From positions 72,344,272-72,408,271 of the forward strand of contig OY997641.1 in NCBI GenBank assembly GCA_963921795.1: a stretch of DNA of 64,000 nucleotides, read 5' to 3'. Source of the stretch: Nannobrachium achirus (taxonomy: Eukaryota; Chordata; Actinopteri; Myctophiformes; Myctophidae). Shown here in pieces: positions 34,434-46,364 of this stretch (positions are counted from its first letter, which is position 1; every line of letters starts with the position of its first letter). The notes below the pieces were generated by a model. It saw only the letters and a list, made by a program, of their open reading frames with translations, was not told where the DNA came from and did not search any database. Both the position numbers and the translations under genes were made by a program.

Positions 34434-34829
34434 TGGCTCAGGGGTTAGGGTTAGGGAAACCGTCATTAGAACACAGAGGGTTCTCGAAGGATTCCCAGTT
34501 TGATCCCGGACGGTTACATGTCTCCATTCCGACATGTCTCCTTTCCGACATCTCTCCATTCCGACACTAACTCTATCTCTAACCCTAACCCTATACCTAA
34601 CCTCTATGGAAGTGCTGCCACTCTGACAATAAGAAGTAACTGTCGGAGTGGAGACATGTCGGAATGGAGAGCAGTCACCATCCCGGACTCCCTCAGAGTT
34701 GGTGTTGAAGAGTCCTTGAGCAAGAACCCCTGGTTGCTCCCGATGAGCAGGTTGGTGCCTTGAATGGGTGAATGTAAATCTATGTAAAGCGCTTTGGATA
34801 AAGTCGCTATATAAATGCACCATTTACCA
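34434..34829 (+). mobile_element. tRNA-type SINE, interrupted by a MITE
   Basis: It starts GGGCGGCAGTGGCTCAGG (A-box-like), has GTTTGATCCCGGA (B-box-like), and ends TGTAAAGCGCTTTGGATAAA and GCTATATAAATGCA, as in fish SINEs with an L2-type tail. Another copy is at 61979-62292. Confidence 0.7.
34512..34679. mobile_element. MITE with 9-bp target duplication inside the SINE
   Basis: The ends are GGTTACATGTCTCCATTCCG and the complement of GGTGACTGCTCTCCATTCCG. A perfect 9-bp duplication, ATCCCGGAC, flanks it (34503-34511, 34680-34688); the SINE at 62050 is the empty site. The centre has CTAACCCTAACCC. Nine-base duplications are typical of Mutator-like elements. Confidence 0.85.
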
Positions 34830-36305
34830 TTTAAGGGTACTTCTGCGAGCCTGAAGAGAATTGTAGAATCAGTGGTCATCGAGTAAGCACTTTATATTTC
34901 ATATATTTATATTTATAGATCAGGCTTTTGCTGTGGTAGCCTATATCCCTACTCTCTCTCATAATGTTCATAGGGCTCAATAGTGGGCACGTTTGTCCCA
35001 CTACAACCAGACAGGTTAAAAGGATCAATTTCAGACATATATTTCCAACAACCTATTGAAAGAAAAATAATAATAAAAATAAAAAAGCTGAAACTACCGA
35101 ACGAAACCACTTTGCACAGTGAAATCGATGGTTAGTTAATTGAAGGATAGTCGCTCAGTCGTAAGTTGTAGCTCATGACATGAGTTTTGTTTGTAGTTGT
35201 CCCATACATACATCATTGTGTTCATGCTTAGCTGCACACTTCTCAAAATGAAAATCAAAACATATCGGGCAAGACTGATTCATCAACAAAATAAGTCATG
35301 CCCATATGGGCTGTCCAGATATGGGCATGAAAGGGACAAGGACTGACAGATATGTATGGTCATATCAGTTGGATTGGCGGTGCGACAGAGGTGTGAGTGC
35401 TCCATTGTGGCCCAAACTCTTGACCTATAGCAGCGAAAATAGCTTACATCAGGATGGGGACAATTAATTTATCTCTTAGAACAAGTAGTGACTGATCCTT
35501 TCAACTGAACAAAACATACTAAACGTCTATAGTTTGATTTGATTACGTCATGGTATAATATACGGTTGCTGCATGGTAACCAAAAGTTCTTTCTTCTGGT
35601 GATTTCCACAGAGCACCACAGGGAGAGGTCTACAGAGTCTAGAGAGATGGCCTCCCAAACATATTCAACGTTGTCAGAGGAACAGCGAGAGATGGATGCA
35701 ACGATGCAACCTGTAGTGAAGTTGTACAGGATAGGTATGTAGTGTTTTATTTAATGTGGTTTAATCCTGTAGTAATGTTGTACAGGATAGGTTTGTAGTG
35801 TGTTAATGAGTACAAGAATTCAAGCCCAAAACACGCTTGCCCCATGTCAAATGCTGGCGATATTGCAACGTGCGGCACCAGGTATTCCTAAAAGCAACCT
35901 CTATGTCTACGTCTAAACTTATTCCTAAACTTAACCTTAGTAAAACTAGGTCTAAACCAAACCTTATTCTTAAACGTAACTTCAGTAAAACTATGCTTAA
36001 AACCTTATTCCTAAACCTCTGAAAACTATTCCTTCTTTGGAAAAAATGGGAGTGTGTTTTGGGTTAGGGTTTGAGTTTTCCGGTTACCCTTAATTCTTAT
36101 GACAATTATTATTATTATTATTATTATTATGAGAGTGTACAAATGTAACCAAATGGACCCTTACGGGTTGATCTGGTTCCATTTGTACACTCCCAGAGTT
36201 AAACACCCGTAAGGGACCATTTTTCATATAAATATGCAAGTCCTTACTCATGTCATATCAAATACCATATCTTAATAAAGTCCTTATTATATTCCTTAAT
36301 TGCAG
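34830..36305 (+). other. Remainder of intron 1 of gene 2
   Basis: Mostly unassigned. A possible small exon (TTTCCACAG/AGCACC to GGATAG/GTATGT, 35611-35731) encodes MASQTYSTLSEEQREM, but nothing supports its use. Positions 35698-36030 match 6740-8888. An (ATT)n tract is near 36105-36130. An inverted pair around CATTTGTACACTC (36137-36195) looks like a small MITE. Confidence 0.45.
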
Positions 36306-36389
36306 ACCAGTGTGCAGAGTCCAGCCTGAAGGTGAAGATGAGTTGGAGTGTTTCTGTTAAACAGGAATCTGAAAACCACCTGGACATCA
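36306..36389 (+). CDS. Zinc-finger gene 2, exon 2
   Basis: An 84-nt exon lies between AATTGCAG and GTACGT. It encodes QCAESSLKVKMSWSV and VKQESENHLDI, and keeps the VKQE SUMO-like motif. It joins exon 1 through GAC and exon 3 through AAC. Confidence 0.8.
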
Positions 36390-36402
36390 GTACGTTTCAT
36401 GC

Positions 36403-36428
36403 CTGCTCTGCTCTGCTCTGCTCTGCTC
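36403..36428 (+). repeat. (CTCTG)n microsatellite in intron 2 of gene 2
   Basis: This short pentanucleotide tract is in the same position as the tracts in genes 1 and 3. Confidence 0.8.
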
Positions 36429-36601
36429 TCGCTGTCTCTCTTAAAGAGAATGTTTGCAGGAAATGGCTTTTTTAATGCATGAGAATAGACTCATGGTTTG
36501 GAACTACCAAAGCTCTAAAACAGAGGAAACGCTGCATAAAATAACTAAGTACAAACCTTTAATGTTTTTTTCTCTCATTTTCTCTTTTTATTCTTTCCTA
36601 G

Positions 36602-37518
36602 ACTTTCTTTCCCTCCCTGTGTGTAAAGAGGAGCTTTTCCCTGAACATCAGGAGAGGAGTCCCAGTCTGGAGGAACCACAACCTCCACAGATTAAAGAGG
36701 AACAGGAGGAGCTTCTACAAGAGGAGGCTGATGGATCAACGTTGACATTACTAGCAGTGAAAAGTGAAGGTGATGATGAAAAGACAGAGGCTGTAGCCAG
36801 CACCTCAACTGAACACATGAAAACACAAGCTGATGTAGAGGACTGTGGAACATCACAACCAACTAGTGGTGACCAGCTCCTCTCTCCACACTGTTCTCAA
36901 TCTGACATCACTGAAGACAGTGATGAGTGGGAGGAGACCAGGGAAGGTCAGTCGGTTGTAAACACACTGGATTCACACAAGACACACAATGTGGAAGGAC
37001 AAACATTGTCTTTAAGCCACAAGCTGTCCCAGGATCTGCCATTGTCAAAACAAACTCACTCCAAGAACAGCCACACAGGGAAGAAAAGTTTTAGTTGTAC
37101 AGTGTGTGGCAAAATGTTTAATTGCAAGGTACATCTGAAGAGGCACACTGTTGTTCATACAGGGGAAAAGCCCTTTACTTGTACTGTTTGTGGTAAAGGC
37201 TACGGTCGAAGTGATCATTTAAAAACACACATGAGGACTCATACAGGGGAAAAGCCCTTTACTTGTACAGTTTGTGGTAAAGGCTGTGGTTTTAGTGGTG
37301 AGTTAAAAGTACACATGATGACTCATACAGGGGAGAAACCGTTTACTTGTACAGTTTGTGGTAAAGGCTGTGGTCATAGTGGTGAGTTAAAAGTACACAT
37401 GAGGACTCATACAGGGGAAACACCCTTTGCTTGTACAGTTTGTGGTAAAGGCTGTGGTCAGAGTGGTAATTTAAAAGCACACATGAGGACTCACATAGGG
37501 GAAAAGCATACAGGTTAA
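36602..37518 (+). CDS. C2H2 zinc-finger gene 2, exon 3 with 5 fingers
   Basis: The exon starts after TTCTTTCCTAG (N-F-L-S-L-P-V-C-K). The acidic linker of about 160 residues contains IKEE and VKSE and is nearly identical to that of gene 1. Five C2H2 fingers follow: one KMF finger, one KGY, and three KGC fingers in which Cys replaces the usual core Phe. The fourth linker is HTGETPF rather than HTGEKPF. The frame ends HIGEKHTG at TAA, as in gene 1. Nuclear DNA binding is expected from the family; the target is unknown. Gene 1 has eight more fingers in otherwise alignable sequence, so finger number has changed by unequal exchange. Confidence 0.88.
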
Positions 37519-37990
37519 AACTCCTTTACTTGTGCAGTTTGTGATACGCTCCATGGATTTATTTTGTCACTTGGCTTCTCAGTCTGGACAGTTTCCTTTC
37601 TCCAAGGGGAGGTGAGACAGAATGCGAGTGGAATCCAGACATGGCTTCTTATTGGTCTGTGGTGGGGGTGGGACAAATACACCAGTGTGTATTGGCTGGC
37701 TGATGACGTAGCTACCCTAATCTACTCTGATTTGTTGGATCAACATCCAATCAGCAACAACGTCGCCTCCGTCAAAACTGATATACGAGTCAACTGAATC
37801 ATGGCCAGACTGAGAAGCGAAATGATAAAACTGATCCACAAAACGTAGTGTAGCAGGCTGGCACCCTGGCTTCATACAGGCAGGAAAACCTTTAGCTGCG
37901 GTTTGTGGCAAATGCTTGGTCAAGATAAGGAGGATTCAAATAACTGTATTATGGATGTCTTAATTAACGCCAGGTCTTGTGGAGGTGTGA
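37519..37990 (+). pseudogene. 3' flank of gene 2 with a decayed extra finger
   Basis: This matches 19576-20028. A finger-like relic (TTCATACAGGCAGG, then GCGGTTTGTGGCAAATGC) lies at about 37872-37945 and is frameshifted. It continues past CAGGTCTTGTG without the hAT insertion found after gene 1. Confidence 0.6.
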
Positions 37991-38618
37991 CCAATGCCAT
38001 TCTGCTATTGTGGGTGCGGAATTCTGCACACTGCATCAAAGCAGTTCACGGTAAAACGGCCCTGAATTATTCATGGGTGTTGGGTGTTACTTTAATCAAA
38101 CCAATCAAAAGAGTATCAGCTGCCATTCCATTTAAGATCAGTGCAACTCATGCGTTTAGCAGCGAGACCAAAAGAATAAGAAACGTCATATTGAAAGGAG
38201 AAATGTCCAAGTGCATGCATCGCCATAATCATATATGTCACCTTACTTTACCTGCGCCCCAAACCAATGCACACTTTAGAAAACTGGTCGCATTAGCACT
38301 AAACTCCGAGCAGTGAGCTGTCAACAGTAGCAGAATGCGCTCCTAGACTCACTCAGTATATTCACAAACATAATAAAAACAATACCGAATGAATGTAATA
38401 CACGTGACGCCGACAGCATACGTTTACATTTGTAAGATATATTTTAATTGGATACTTTTATTTTTTTCCCCCAACTTGGTTTAGTCGGTATTCATAAACT
38501 GAACCGGTATCATCAAGTAAACCAGATCGAACCGGTAAAACCGGAAACCGTCACATTGTCAGTTATCATCCACATGTTACTGATTCTAGAGAATGTCATG
38601 ACATTCACAAACTATTAA
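37991..38618. other. Gene-free spacer
   Basis: No supported gene. Near 38510-38550 repeated AACCGGTA motifs resemble the end of a hAT element. Confidence 0.45.
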
Positions 38619-39297
38619 CTCATTGAGTGCCTATCCCGAACTAGTTCGGGATATTCGGGATCAAAAACAATTTTTTATTTGCTATTTTACTTACCCCGAG
38701 CTGCTTGGAGCAACGTGGGTGGTCCCGGCTCGCCCAGCGCTCACCAACGAGAGACGCTAGATGCTCCGACGATTTATTCCATTGAAAATGGTTTAAAATA
38801 AAGTTTAGACCCCCCCAATGTTCACCCAATGTTCATTGTAGGCGGCGCGACGTATTCCAGGGTGCCTATCCCGAACTAGTCCGGGATATTTAATGAAATG
38901 AATAAAAATGATAAGAGGCCTTCTGAAGCCTGGCCTGATTTTTCTAGCTACTAGCCGAAAGCTAGCAACCTCCCGGCCGGCTGTTATTTGCGAACGAAAT
39001 CGCCAATCTCCGCCTAATCCAATGAAAGACCACATCTTTGAAGGCTTATATCTCTGGATTGTGTCTTTAGGGAAGCGGCGCGAGGTTTATTTACGGCGAA
39101 ATCGCCCAAAAATGATCTTTTAGATGACAAAATGGGAATAGCCATTCTGTTAGCATTATCATCCGGGACCTTTCCATGACGTGCATGAACGTGAGCACGT
39201 GAGGTCCTGGAAGGTGAGGTCCTGGAAGCTAAAGCGCTCGCCTATGAGAGATACCCTGGCATTCTTTGGCCCCTAGAGGGCGCTGGCACTAAATGAG
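38619..39297. mobile_element. TTAA-target MITE (CTCATTGAGTGCC ends)
   Basis: The element is 679 bp with ends CTCATTGAGTGCC and the complement of CTCATTTAGTGCC. TTAA lies on both sides (38615-38618, 39298-39301). Internal CCTATCCCGAACTAGT repeats occur twice. It is related to the element at 59668. Confidence 0.8.
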
Positions 39298-40200
39298 TTA
39301 ATTAGTGCTGCTGAGCAGTGTTAACTATTCAGCTGCACTTAAGTTCTCAAATCAATTGACACAAGACATTGAAACTCACGTCTCCTCATTATAGTAAAAT
39401 CTGAATCATAGAGATTTGTTGAGAATTAAGAGAGTGGGAGCCTCCCGACTCCAGACATTTCAGGACATTAGAGGGAGGAAGGGAACGCACACTCACTCAC
39501 TTCATTTGTTGTCTTTAAAGCTATGGAACAACAGCTCAACCATTTCTCTGATGATTGTCATTATTATTTCTGATTTGTTTGCTGTACATTATGTTTGGTT
39601 TCTTTGTCATTATTATTTCTGATTTGTTTGCTGTACATTATGTTTGGTTTCTGATATCTGACTGTGTTTTGCATAGTATTGTCATCTAATGTTTCAATGA
39701 ATTGAGTACAAAGGACCCCAATGGAAGCCAGCCATAGTGCTTTGTTGGGTTAAAATCCTCTTTCCACCTTGTATTGAACTTTACTTTCCTGTGCTTTTTT
39801 CTTCTTCTTCTGTGAACTACTAATAGAATATATAAAAAAAGGTTTTCACTGCTACAAATGTTTTATTTTTGTTATATATCACACCAGAAATGTTCAATAT
39901 GATAATATGATTTTCTATACTTTCAATCTTTCTTTATATTTTGAGATGTTTTGGCTTTTTCTATCTTATTCCTAAACCTCGGAAAACCTATTCCTCCTGT
40001 GGAAAGAATCCGGCCGAGTTTGTTTTGGGTCGAGCGCTCAGTTTACCCTTAATTCTCATGACAATTATTATTATCACAGATAGAAATTGTGAAAATGCAG
40101 ATTTCTTTTATCAGCTTACCAGTTTTTATAGCGTAGTTTGTTGACTGATGCATGAGAGCGTGTCACAGGTTTGAAAAAGAGCTCTAAAAGAGCACCTAAA
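39298..40200. other. Spacer with a short tandem repeat
   Basis: A ~51-bp unit with GTCATTATTATTTCTGATTT is repeated at about 39556 and 39607. Positions 39965-40070 match 36005-36110 in gene 2 intron 1. No gene is seen. Confidence 0.55.
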
Positions 40201-40202
40201 TA

Positions 40203-40971
40203 AACTCAGCACAAAAAGAAAGGAAACATATTCATAATTAATTATATCTCCCCTCTAATAATACCAAATTGTATTGTGTTTTATATCATTGTTATCGTTG
40301 ATTCGTCACCTTTGCAACGAGGTACAGCTTGTAAGCATCGGGCATTCGAGGCATGAGCTACACAGCCAAACGTGTGGGTGGTGCCGACCAGAATTTGCCA
40401 AAACTTGGTCCATTATATTTCCCCCTTTAATTATGCCAAATGGTATTGTGTTTGGTATCATTGTTATCTTTGATTCGTCACCTTTACAACGAGGTACAGC
40501 TTGTTAGCATCGGGCAGTCGTGGAATGAGCAACACAGCCAAACGTGTGCTGTGGGTAGCGCCCCTCCAAAAATGGTCAAAATGGCCTGGCAGGCCTGCAA
40601 TACTGTTCTTTTGGTGCATTTGGAGCATTGAATGACTGCACTCTACCACAGTAATAAGGAAAGAAAAAAACAACACATATTGGCCATTTTTACACTTTGT
40701 TAATGTTAAGCTCAGTGTCAGGGAAGCCCAAAACTAGAGTAAATGCCAGCAGAACAGTGTATTGCAAACCATTTTTACAAAATTCTGGTCGGCGCTACCC
40801 ACACGCTTGGCTGTGTAGCTCATGCCTCGAATGACCGATGCTTACAAGCTGTACCTCGTTGTAAAGGTAACGAATCTACGATATAAATGATTTAAAACAC
40901 AATACAATCTGGTATTATTAAAGGGGATATAATTAATTATTAATATGTTTCCTTTCTTTTTGTGCTGAGTT
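40203..40971. mobile_element. Tc1/mariner-like MITE with ~200-bp inverted arms
   Basis: The ends are AACTCAGCACAAAAAGAAAG and its complement, flanked by TA on each side (40201-40202, 40972-40973). Arms pair through GAGGTACAGCTTGTAAGCAT. The arm sequence is repeated once more internally (about 40440-40560). No transposase is present. The end resembles the AAACTCAGCA termini common among fish Tc1-like elements. Confidence 0.8.
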
Positions 40972-41090
40972 TATATCGTCAATTTGTACCTGGCCTCTGC
41001 AATAAGTCTGCTTACTGTACATTTTAGTTCATGTTTTGACTACTTGTGTATAGGCCTACGTTTTTTTGTCATTAAATGTCTTGTTGAATT

Positions 41091-41399
41091 CACCCTTTGT
41101 CAGCCTTCTGGTTGGTCCCTGACTGACCAACCAGCAGGCTCTATCTGCCTTGTCCCGCCCTGGTTCCGCCTTTTTGATGTTGAATTTGCTAAAACATAAT
41201 TGTTGTAGAAATAAAAACATGCTGAGTCACTATATTGCCACTGAGCAGCTCCATTTGACTGAAACCAAGTTTTAAATTAGAATTGAACACACAGAATAAC
41301 AATACGAAGCAACTGAATTAGAATGGTAGTGGATGGAGTGTCCCACCGAATGTCCCACCAAGAGGGATGGGACAATGGGCGGGACTTGACAAAGGGTGA
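41091..41399. mobile_element. MITE with TCACCCTTTGTCA ends
   Basis: TCACCCTTTGTCA at 41091 and its complement at 41387 bound about 309 bp. ATTGAAT-like bases lie on both sides. An internal CTGGTTGGTCCCTGACTGACC stretch forms a hairpin. The flanks match repeat sequence also seen near 32490. Confidence 0.55.
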
Positions 41400-41639
41400 A
41401 TTGAATATGAAGGACCTCAATGGAAATGAGCCCTGGGGGTCATCCTTTAAGCATCCTTTTGTATAAATCTGTACCATTGCAACTGTTAATAAAGTATCAT
41501 TTTAATCAATCAATGCCGTATGTGGCTCCCTCTACTTGATTAAACACAATTAGTTTTTGTGAAATAAAAATGTTGAAGTTTCTTTTTTCGTATTATTATT
41601 ATTATTATTATTTCTAATATTATTCTTGCAAGAATAGGG

Positions 41640-42445
41640 CCAAAACTGAAACAGCCGTTTGGCTGGCCCCCTGTAGTAACTCTGAGGACACCTGGGGGTC
41701 CCGGACCCTGTGGAAGACCCCTATTAGCTACTCATTTTTGTTGTCAGGTACAGAGCCCAGGTACAGATACAAAAGCTTTTATGCTTCAATTATGATCTAA
41801 TTTGACACTGTTCTGGAGCAGGATCAGAGCAAGGACTGTACTGAGATAGGCTCAGGGGTCATTCCGGGGGAGGCCCCACCAAAAGTCATAAAGGTTATTC
41901 TGGCTGCATCAAAAATGCAATATATGTACTTAGAATGTTTTAAAACCTTCAAAACAACTATAATATTAAGAAAATTGGACATTATCTGGCTGACATACTG
42001 TTCTGCGAGGTCCTAAAATAGATGACCCCCCAGAAAGGGGGCAGGGGTCAGGAAAATCTGACACCCATAATTTTCTGACAATTTGGTCCCTATAAAAGCC
42101 AAAGCAGTAACAAAATACATTTTAGCAAAGAAATCCTTAGAAGTACACTTATTATCACACTAGGTAGTAACTCCGAGGACCCCCAGGGGTCCCGAAGCCC
42201 CTGTGGAAGACCCCTAGTATTTGTTACAACTTTTTTTTTGTTTTCAGAAAAAAAACTTTTATGCTTCAATTATGATCTAATATGACATTCTTCTGGAGCA
42301 GAGCGAGTACTGAGATAGGATCAGGGGTCCATCTGGGGGTCCCAGGTGAGGAAAGACCCCAACCAAAAGTCAGAAAGCTTATTCTGGCTGCTTCAAAAGT
42401 GTAATAAATGAACTCCGAATGTTTTAAAACCTATAAAACAACCCT
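41640..42445 (-). repeat. Dimeric interspersed repeat, inverted copy
   Basis: This is the same two-unit structure as 16140-16870 on the opposite strand, including the intervening GGGGGCAGGGGTCAGGAAAA segment. An (ATT)n tract lies just before it at 41592-41611. Confidence 0.75.
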
Positions 42446-43062
42446 AATCTATCTATAAATGCGACAAATATCTGTCTCAGGGGACTTGATTACTTCATAG
42501 ACATCTGTGTTGCCTAAAGGTAAATAAGCATTAATTAGGTGCTTATAAATGTTATTTCAATTTAATTAATTCCATTAATTTATATAAAAAATAAGCAGAT
42601 GTCAGAAATGTTCTTGACCGATGTGATTGGTTTAAAGACTGACCATGCTGTAGTGGGCAGTACACATGATCAGTAACTCCACTTTGATTGGTCCTCTGGT
42701 CTGCAGCTGAGCCCTGATTGGTGTCCTCATACTCAATGGGCCTGTTATTAAAATAAAATAAACATTTATCAGAAACGGCGTAAACAAGATGTAATCTACT
42801 GCTGTCATGCATGTTGATGAATAGACAGAGTATTGTACTTACGTGATATAATCTGGATCTGTAAATTAAAAACAATACGTTTTACATATTTGAATCAAAT
42901 AAAAACATTTAATATAAGTTATTTGTCAGTATGTTTTCTTCATGTTAAAGCAATCGGACACTTTTGCAGAGGAATGTTTTGGTTGTTTAACTACCTTGTC
43001 ATGGAGAAACTAGTCCAATTAGGGAGATTGCTGCATCACACAGGTGATTAGAAATGCACTAG

Positions 43063-43274
43063 ATATGATAATGATATAGTACTTTATTGTCAGTTCACAC
43101 TGAAATTTGTCTTGCGACACAGCGGGTCATGTATGCAACACATAACATATATACAAACATTTTAACACATGTAACAGAAAAACAAGACAGGTTTACATAC
43201 ATAAGGATAATATAGACAAGAGCAGTGTCCACCGCCAAGCCTACCTATGGCTAAGCTCCTGATTAAGCCTTAGC
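43063..43274 (-). mobile_element. Retroposon 3' fragment
   Basis: Absent at the paralogous site 32160/32161. On the minus strand it ends TGACAATAAAGTACTA followed by an ATCATT-type tail, as LINE/SINE 3' ends do. CTAG is present on both sides as at least part of a target duplication. Confidence 0.65.
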
Positions 43275-43519
43275 CTAGCCTGGGAACGATGCAAATTGGG
43301 AGCGATGCAAATAAGGAATGCATGTCCTGCTGTTATATGCAATACCGGTTATACCCATTGGGTGGTTCTGGGAAGTCTTTGTGCAATCACAAACATCTGG
43401 GGGGTAGCTAGTCTTCATACCCAATCCAATGACACCTAGTACTTTCAAAAACGAATAAGAAATACATTTGAGCTGATCAGATTATTTTTCATTGACATCA
43501 GCAAAAATCTTGGGCTGCC

Positions 43520-44459
43520 AGCATTAACAGCCAATAGCCACTTTTCCTTGGTAAATTCTAGTCTGCAAGAGCTTATGATTTTGGTGTTCTGTGTTCAGAT
43601 AACCGAGGCTGTTCCAATGGCACCATGAACTGCACCATAACAAAAAATAAAAATAAAATAAATAAAATTCCATATATCTCTCGAGTTGAGAACGTAACTG
43701 TCCCTTGTATCTTGCATTGCTGGATTCAGCATTCAAATGCCTTTCCAATTTGTATTTTAGCCTTTCATAGGAACAGGGGGGTTTGTTTTTCATTTTTGTG
43801 TGTGTGTGCGTGCGCTCGAAATACAAATATTAATATCAATAATTCAACGTTAAGACAACCCGGTTCGAGAGTGGTGTCTTCGGTCTCGGTGAGACGGACG
43901 CAATGGCACCTTCCTGGTTTACGTAGGACTAAGGGAACCAGAGAAAGGCAATGGGGAAGTTCTCAAAGAAATATACAGCAAATGTGCTGGGGAATTTGTT
44001 GGTTGAAAAAATGAAACTAAAATAATCATAAAAAAAATCAAAATATGGGCCTAAAAATGAACGGACAGTTTCCTTGTACTCAGGGGAGTAAAGTGCACCC
44101 AGCTGTGCAGTGAATTTGAATGATAATATTGATGAATATTCAATATATTTATATAATAAAAATAAGATATTTGTGAAAAAGTGAAAGAATGTGAATAAGG
44201 GCGCTGTGACGTTGAGGAAGTGACGGCTAAGACGTCCTCGGAATTCCGAACGCAATGGTGCGCCATTCAAGGACGCCGGACGCACCATTCGGCCGGTATC
44301 GCCCATTCCCCACCGAAAAAATTAAAAAATAAAATAGCATTTATGTTGAATTTTTAATAACTTCCCGGAAACATTCTTCCATACAAAAATGTTATTTGCA
44401 TTACGATCGCGTCGTCGAAATACAACTCGTTTGATTCACTTCGGGAAGTTTGGGGCGTG
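43520..44459. other. 940-bp segment unique to the gene 3 unit
   Basis: The gene 2 unit reads straight through this point (32410/32411). No inverted ends, tail or coding domain is recognised, so it may be an insertion here or a deletion there. Confidence 0.6.
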
Positions 44460-45619
44460 ATAACTGTTATGTTATGTTATTACTACTCATACATGTTGTT
44501 TTGCATTTTTCTCGATGAACTGAATACAAAGGAATGCAATGGAAATGAGCCCTGGCTTTTTAGTTTTTTCTTTTTTTTACAATGTCTTCAATTAAATGAA
44601 GTCCCCTCACATCTGTGGGCAAATTACATCCTGCACATAATTCCACATCAAACTCTGCTCTGAGTCTAATGATCATTACATCCTGATGTGAAAGAAAATG
44701 TGTCAAAAGAATAAAACATGACGGTTGTTATGCAGTTCTTTCTTTTTCTTTTTACCCCTTGTTCTCCCCAATGTAGTAGTTATGCCAAATGATTCTTCCC
44801 CACACTCATTTCTCTCTTCTCACTGCTGTTGTATCCTACTGACTCACTAGTGCAGGGGTTTTCAAAGTGGGTGACGGGGCACCCTGGGCAGTGGTGCTTT
44901 GGGGTTTTTATTTTCCGGGCGGACGGTCATTTATTGACGTCACGTGCACGCGCGTGCACGCGCCTCTAGAGGCTATTTAGATAGAAAGGATGTCAGCAGA
45001 TCTAATGGTGGGAAAACAATAGTTTTCTAGTCTTAATTACATTTGCATTGTTACTTAAGATTTTATGTTCTACTTTCTTTTAATTCATTTAGAAAATACA
45101 GCAATGCAGTAGGCTAGAGAAACAAAGTTTGCCTTGAACGAATCTCAAACACTAAATACCACAGATAATGGAGCCATGTATGAGGACACACACACATCGA
45201 CACATGCACATGCAGTCATAGCTGGAAACCTAGGTGTTAAAGTAGGCTATATATCCAGTATCCAGTCGACTCGCCAAAAATCCAAGTCGCCAAATTTGCG
45301 GGACATGTCGCCGAAGACAGGTCGCCAACCAGTCGCGGACATCTCGCAAAATTCCTGAGTCAGCTCGCCAACCAGTAGGGAATAACCCAACTCTATGGGA
45401 ATAACCCGTGAATGATACACGTTCATGGAGGCTTATTCAAGAGCACAAGTGTTTAAGAATGAAGAGTGTTGTGTGTGTGTGGAGGCTTATTCAAGAGCAC
45501 AAGTGTTTAAGAATGAAGAGTGTTGTGTGTGTAATATTTGCTAAACTTTGATTTAATTAAAGTTTTAATTCTTTATTTGGTTATATGAGTCTTTCACACA
45601 TTTAATTCCAAGAGGCTAA

Positions 45620-45799
45620 GGGCTCTGTTATGATCCAGGTCTTATGCCTTATGCCTTAACTTCTTTGCCTTTTTTTAGTGTAGATCAGTGTAGATGTAGA
45701 TCAGCATTTGAATTATTTAAAAATGTTTTTCAAAATAGTAAAAAAAAAAGGCAAAGATGTTAAGGCATAAGGCATAAGACCTGGATCATAATAGAGCCC
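45620..45799. mobile_element. Short MITE with TAA target duplication
   Basis: The element is 180 bp with inverted arms beginning GGGCTCTGTTATGATCCAGG and extending about 55 bp. TAA lies on both sides (45617-45619, 45800-45802). The loop has GTAGATCAG repeats related to the GATCTACAAGC palindrome. Confidence 0.8.
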
Positions 45800-46199
45800 T
45801 AACTCTCATCAAATGGTGGTCCTCACAGTTTTCCTCCAGAAATCAAAACTTCAAATCAACCTTGGTTACATATACACATTATCTTCTTGGCTCTGAGATC
45901 AAACCTTTATCAAATACTGCCCCCTACTGACAAGATTAATTCCAATCTTTATACATTGATGTGACTACATTCTAGGTGTGTCACATCAACAAATTGGAAG
46001 CATTGACATTTCAAAAGGATGGAATGTAGGCTACATAAGGCTATCATCACCTTTTGTTCTCAAAAGCACTTTGCACCTTCAATGAAACGTCCAGTCAAAT
46101 GAGGTGTTGATTATTATCATGCGCCTGCATTATGCAATGACCCATAAGTATGTGATATTGTGTTATTATGTAGCTACATTCCATGCACAAAGAAAAGCA

Positions 46200-46200
<1 letters not shown>

Positions 46201-46247
<47 letters not shown>
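46201..46247. repeat. (AAAG)n microsatellite
   Basis: A tetranucleotide run inside the nested transposon stack. Confidence 0.9.
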
Positions 46248-46364
46248 CTATAATATGTTAAAGTATATTATATAGTAATTAGGCTAATGGTTATAATAAT
46301 GCTGCTGTCCCTGAGCAGATATATTGTCTAGTGGCCTGATTGTTAGATTATAATTGTTTATATC

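Larger units (their letters stand above)
31573..37990 (+). repeat. Segmental duplication unit containing gene 2
   Basis: From CAGGGGACTTGATTACTTC (31573) onward the sequence aligns with 42478 onward through the promoter and exon 1 of genes 2 and 3, and then again in the intron 1 parts, exon 2 and exon 3. The 3' end also matches the gene 1 flank at 19576-20028. Differences are mainly insertions in the downstream copy. Confidence 0.85.

Noticed and set aside
36454..36601. Start of gene 2 at the ATG in the sequence before exon 3 (MQEMAFLMHENRL)
   Set aside because: This stretch is intron 2, with a donor at 36390 and an acceptor at 36601; the spliced model gives perfect frame and a 405-residue product.
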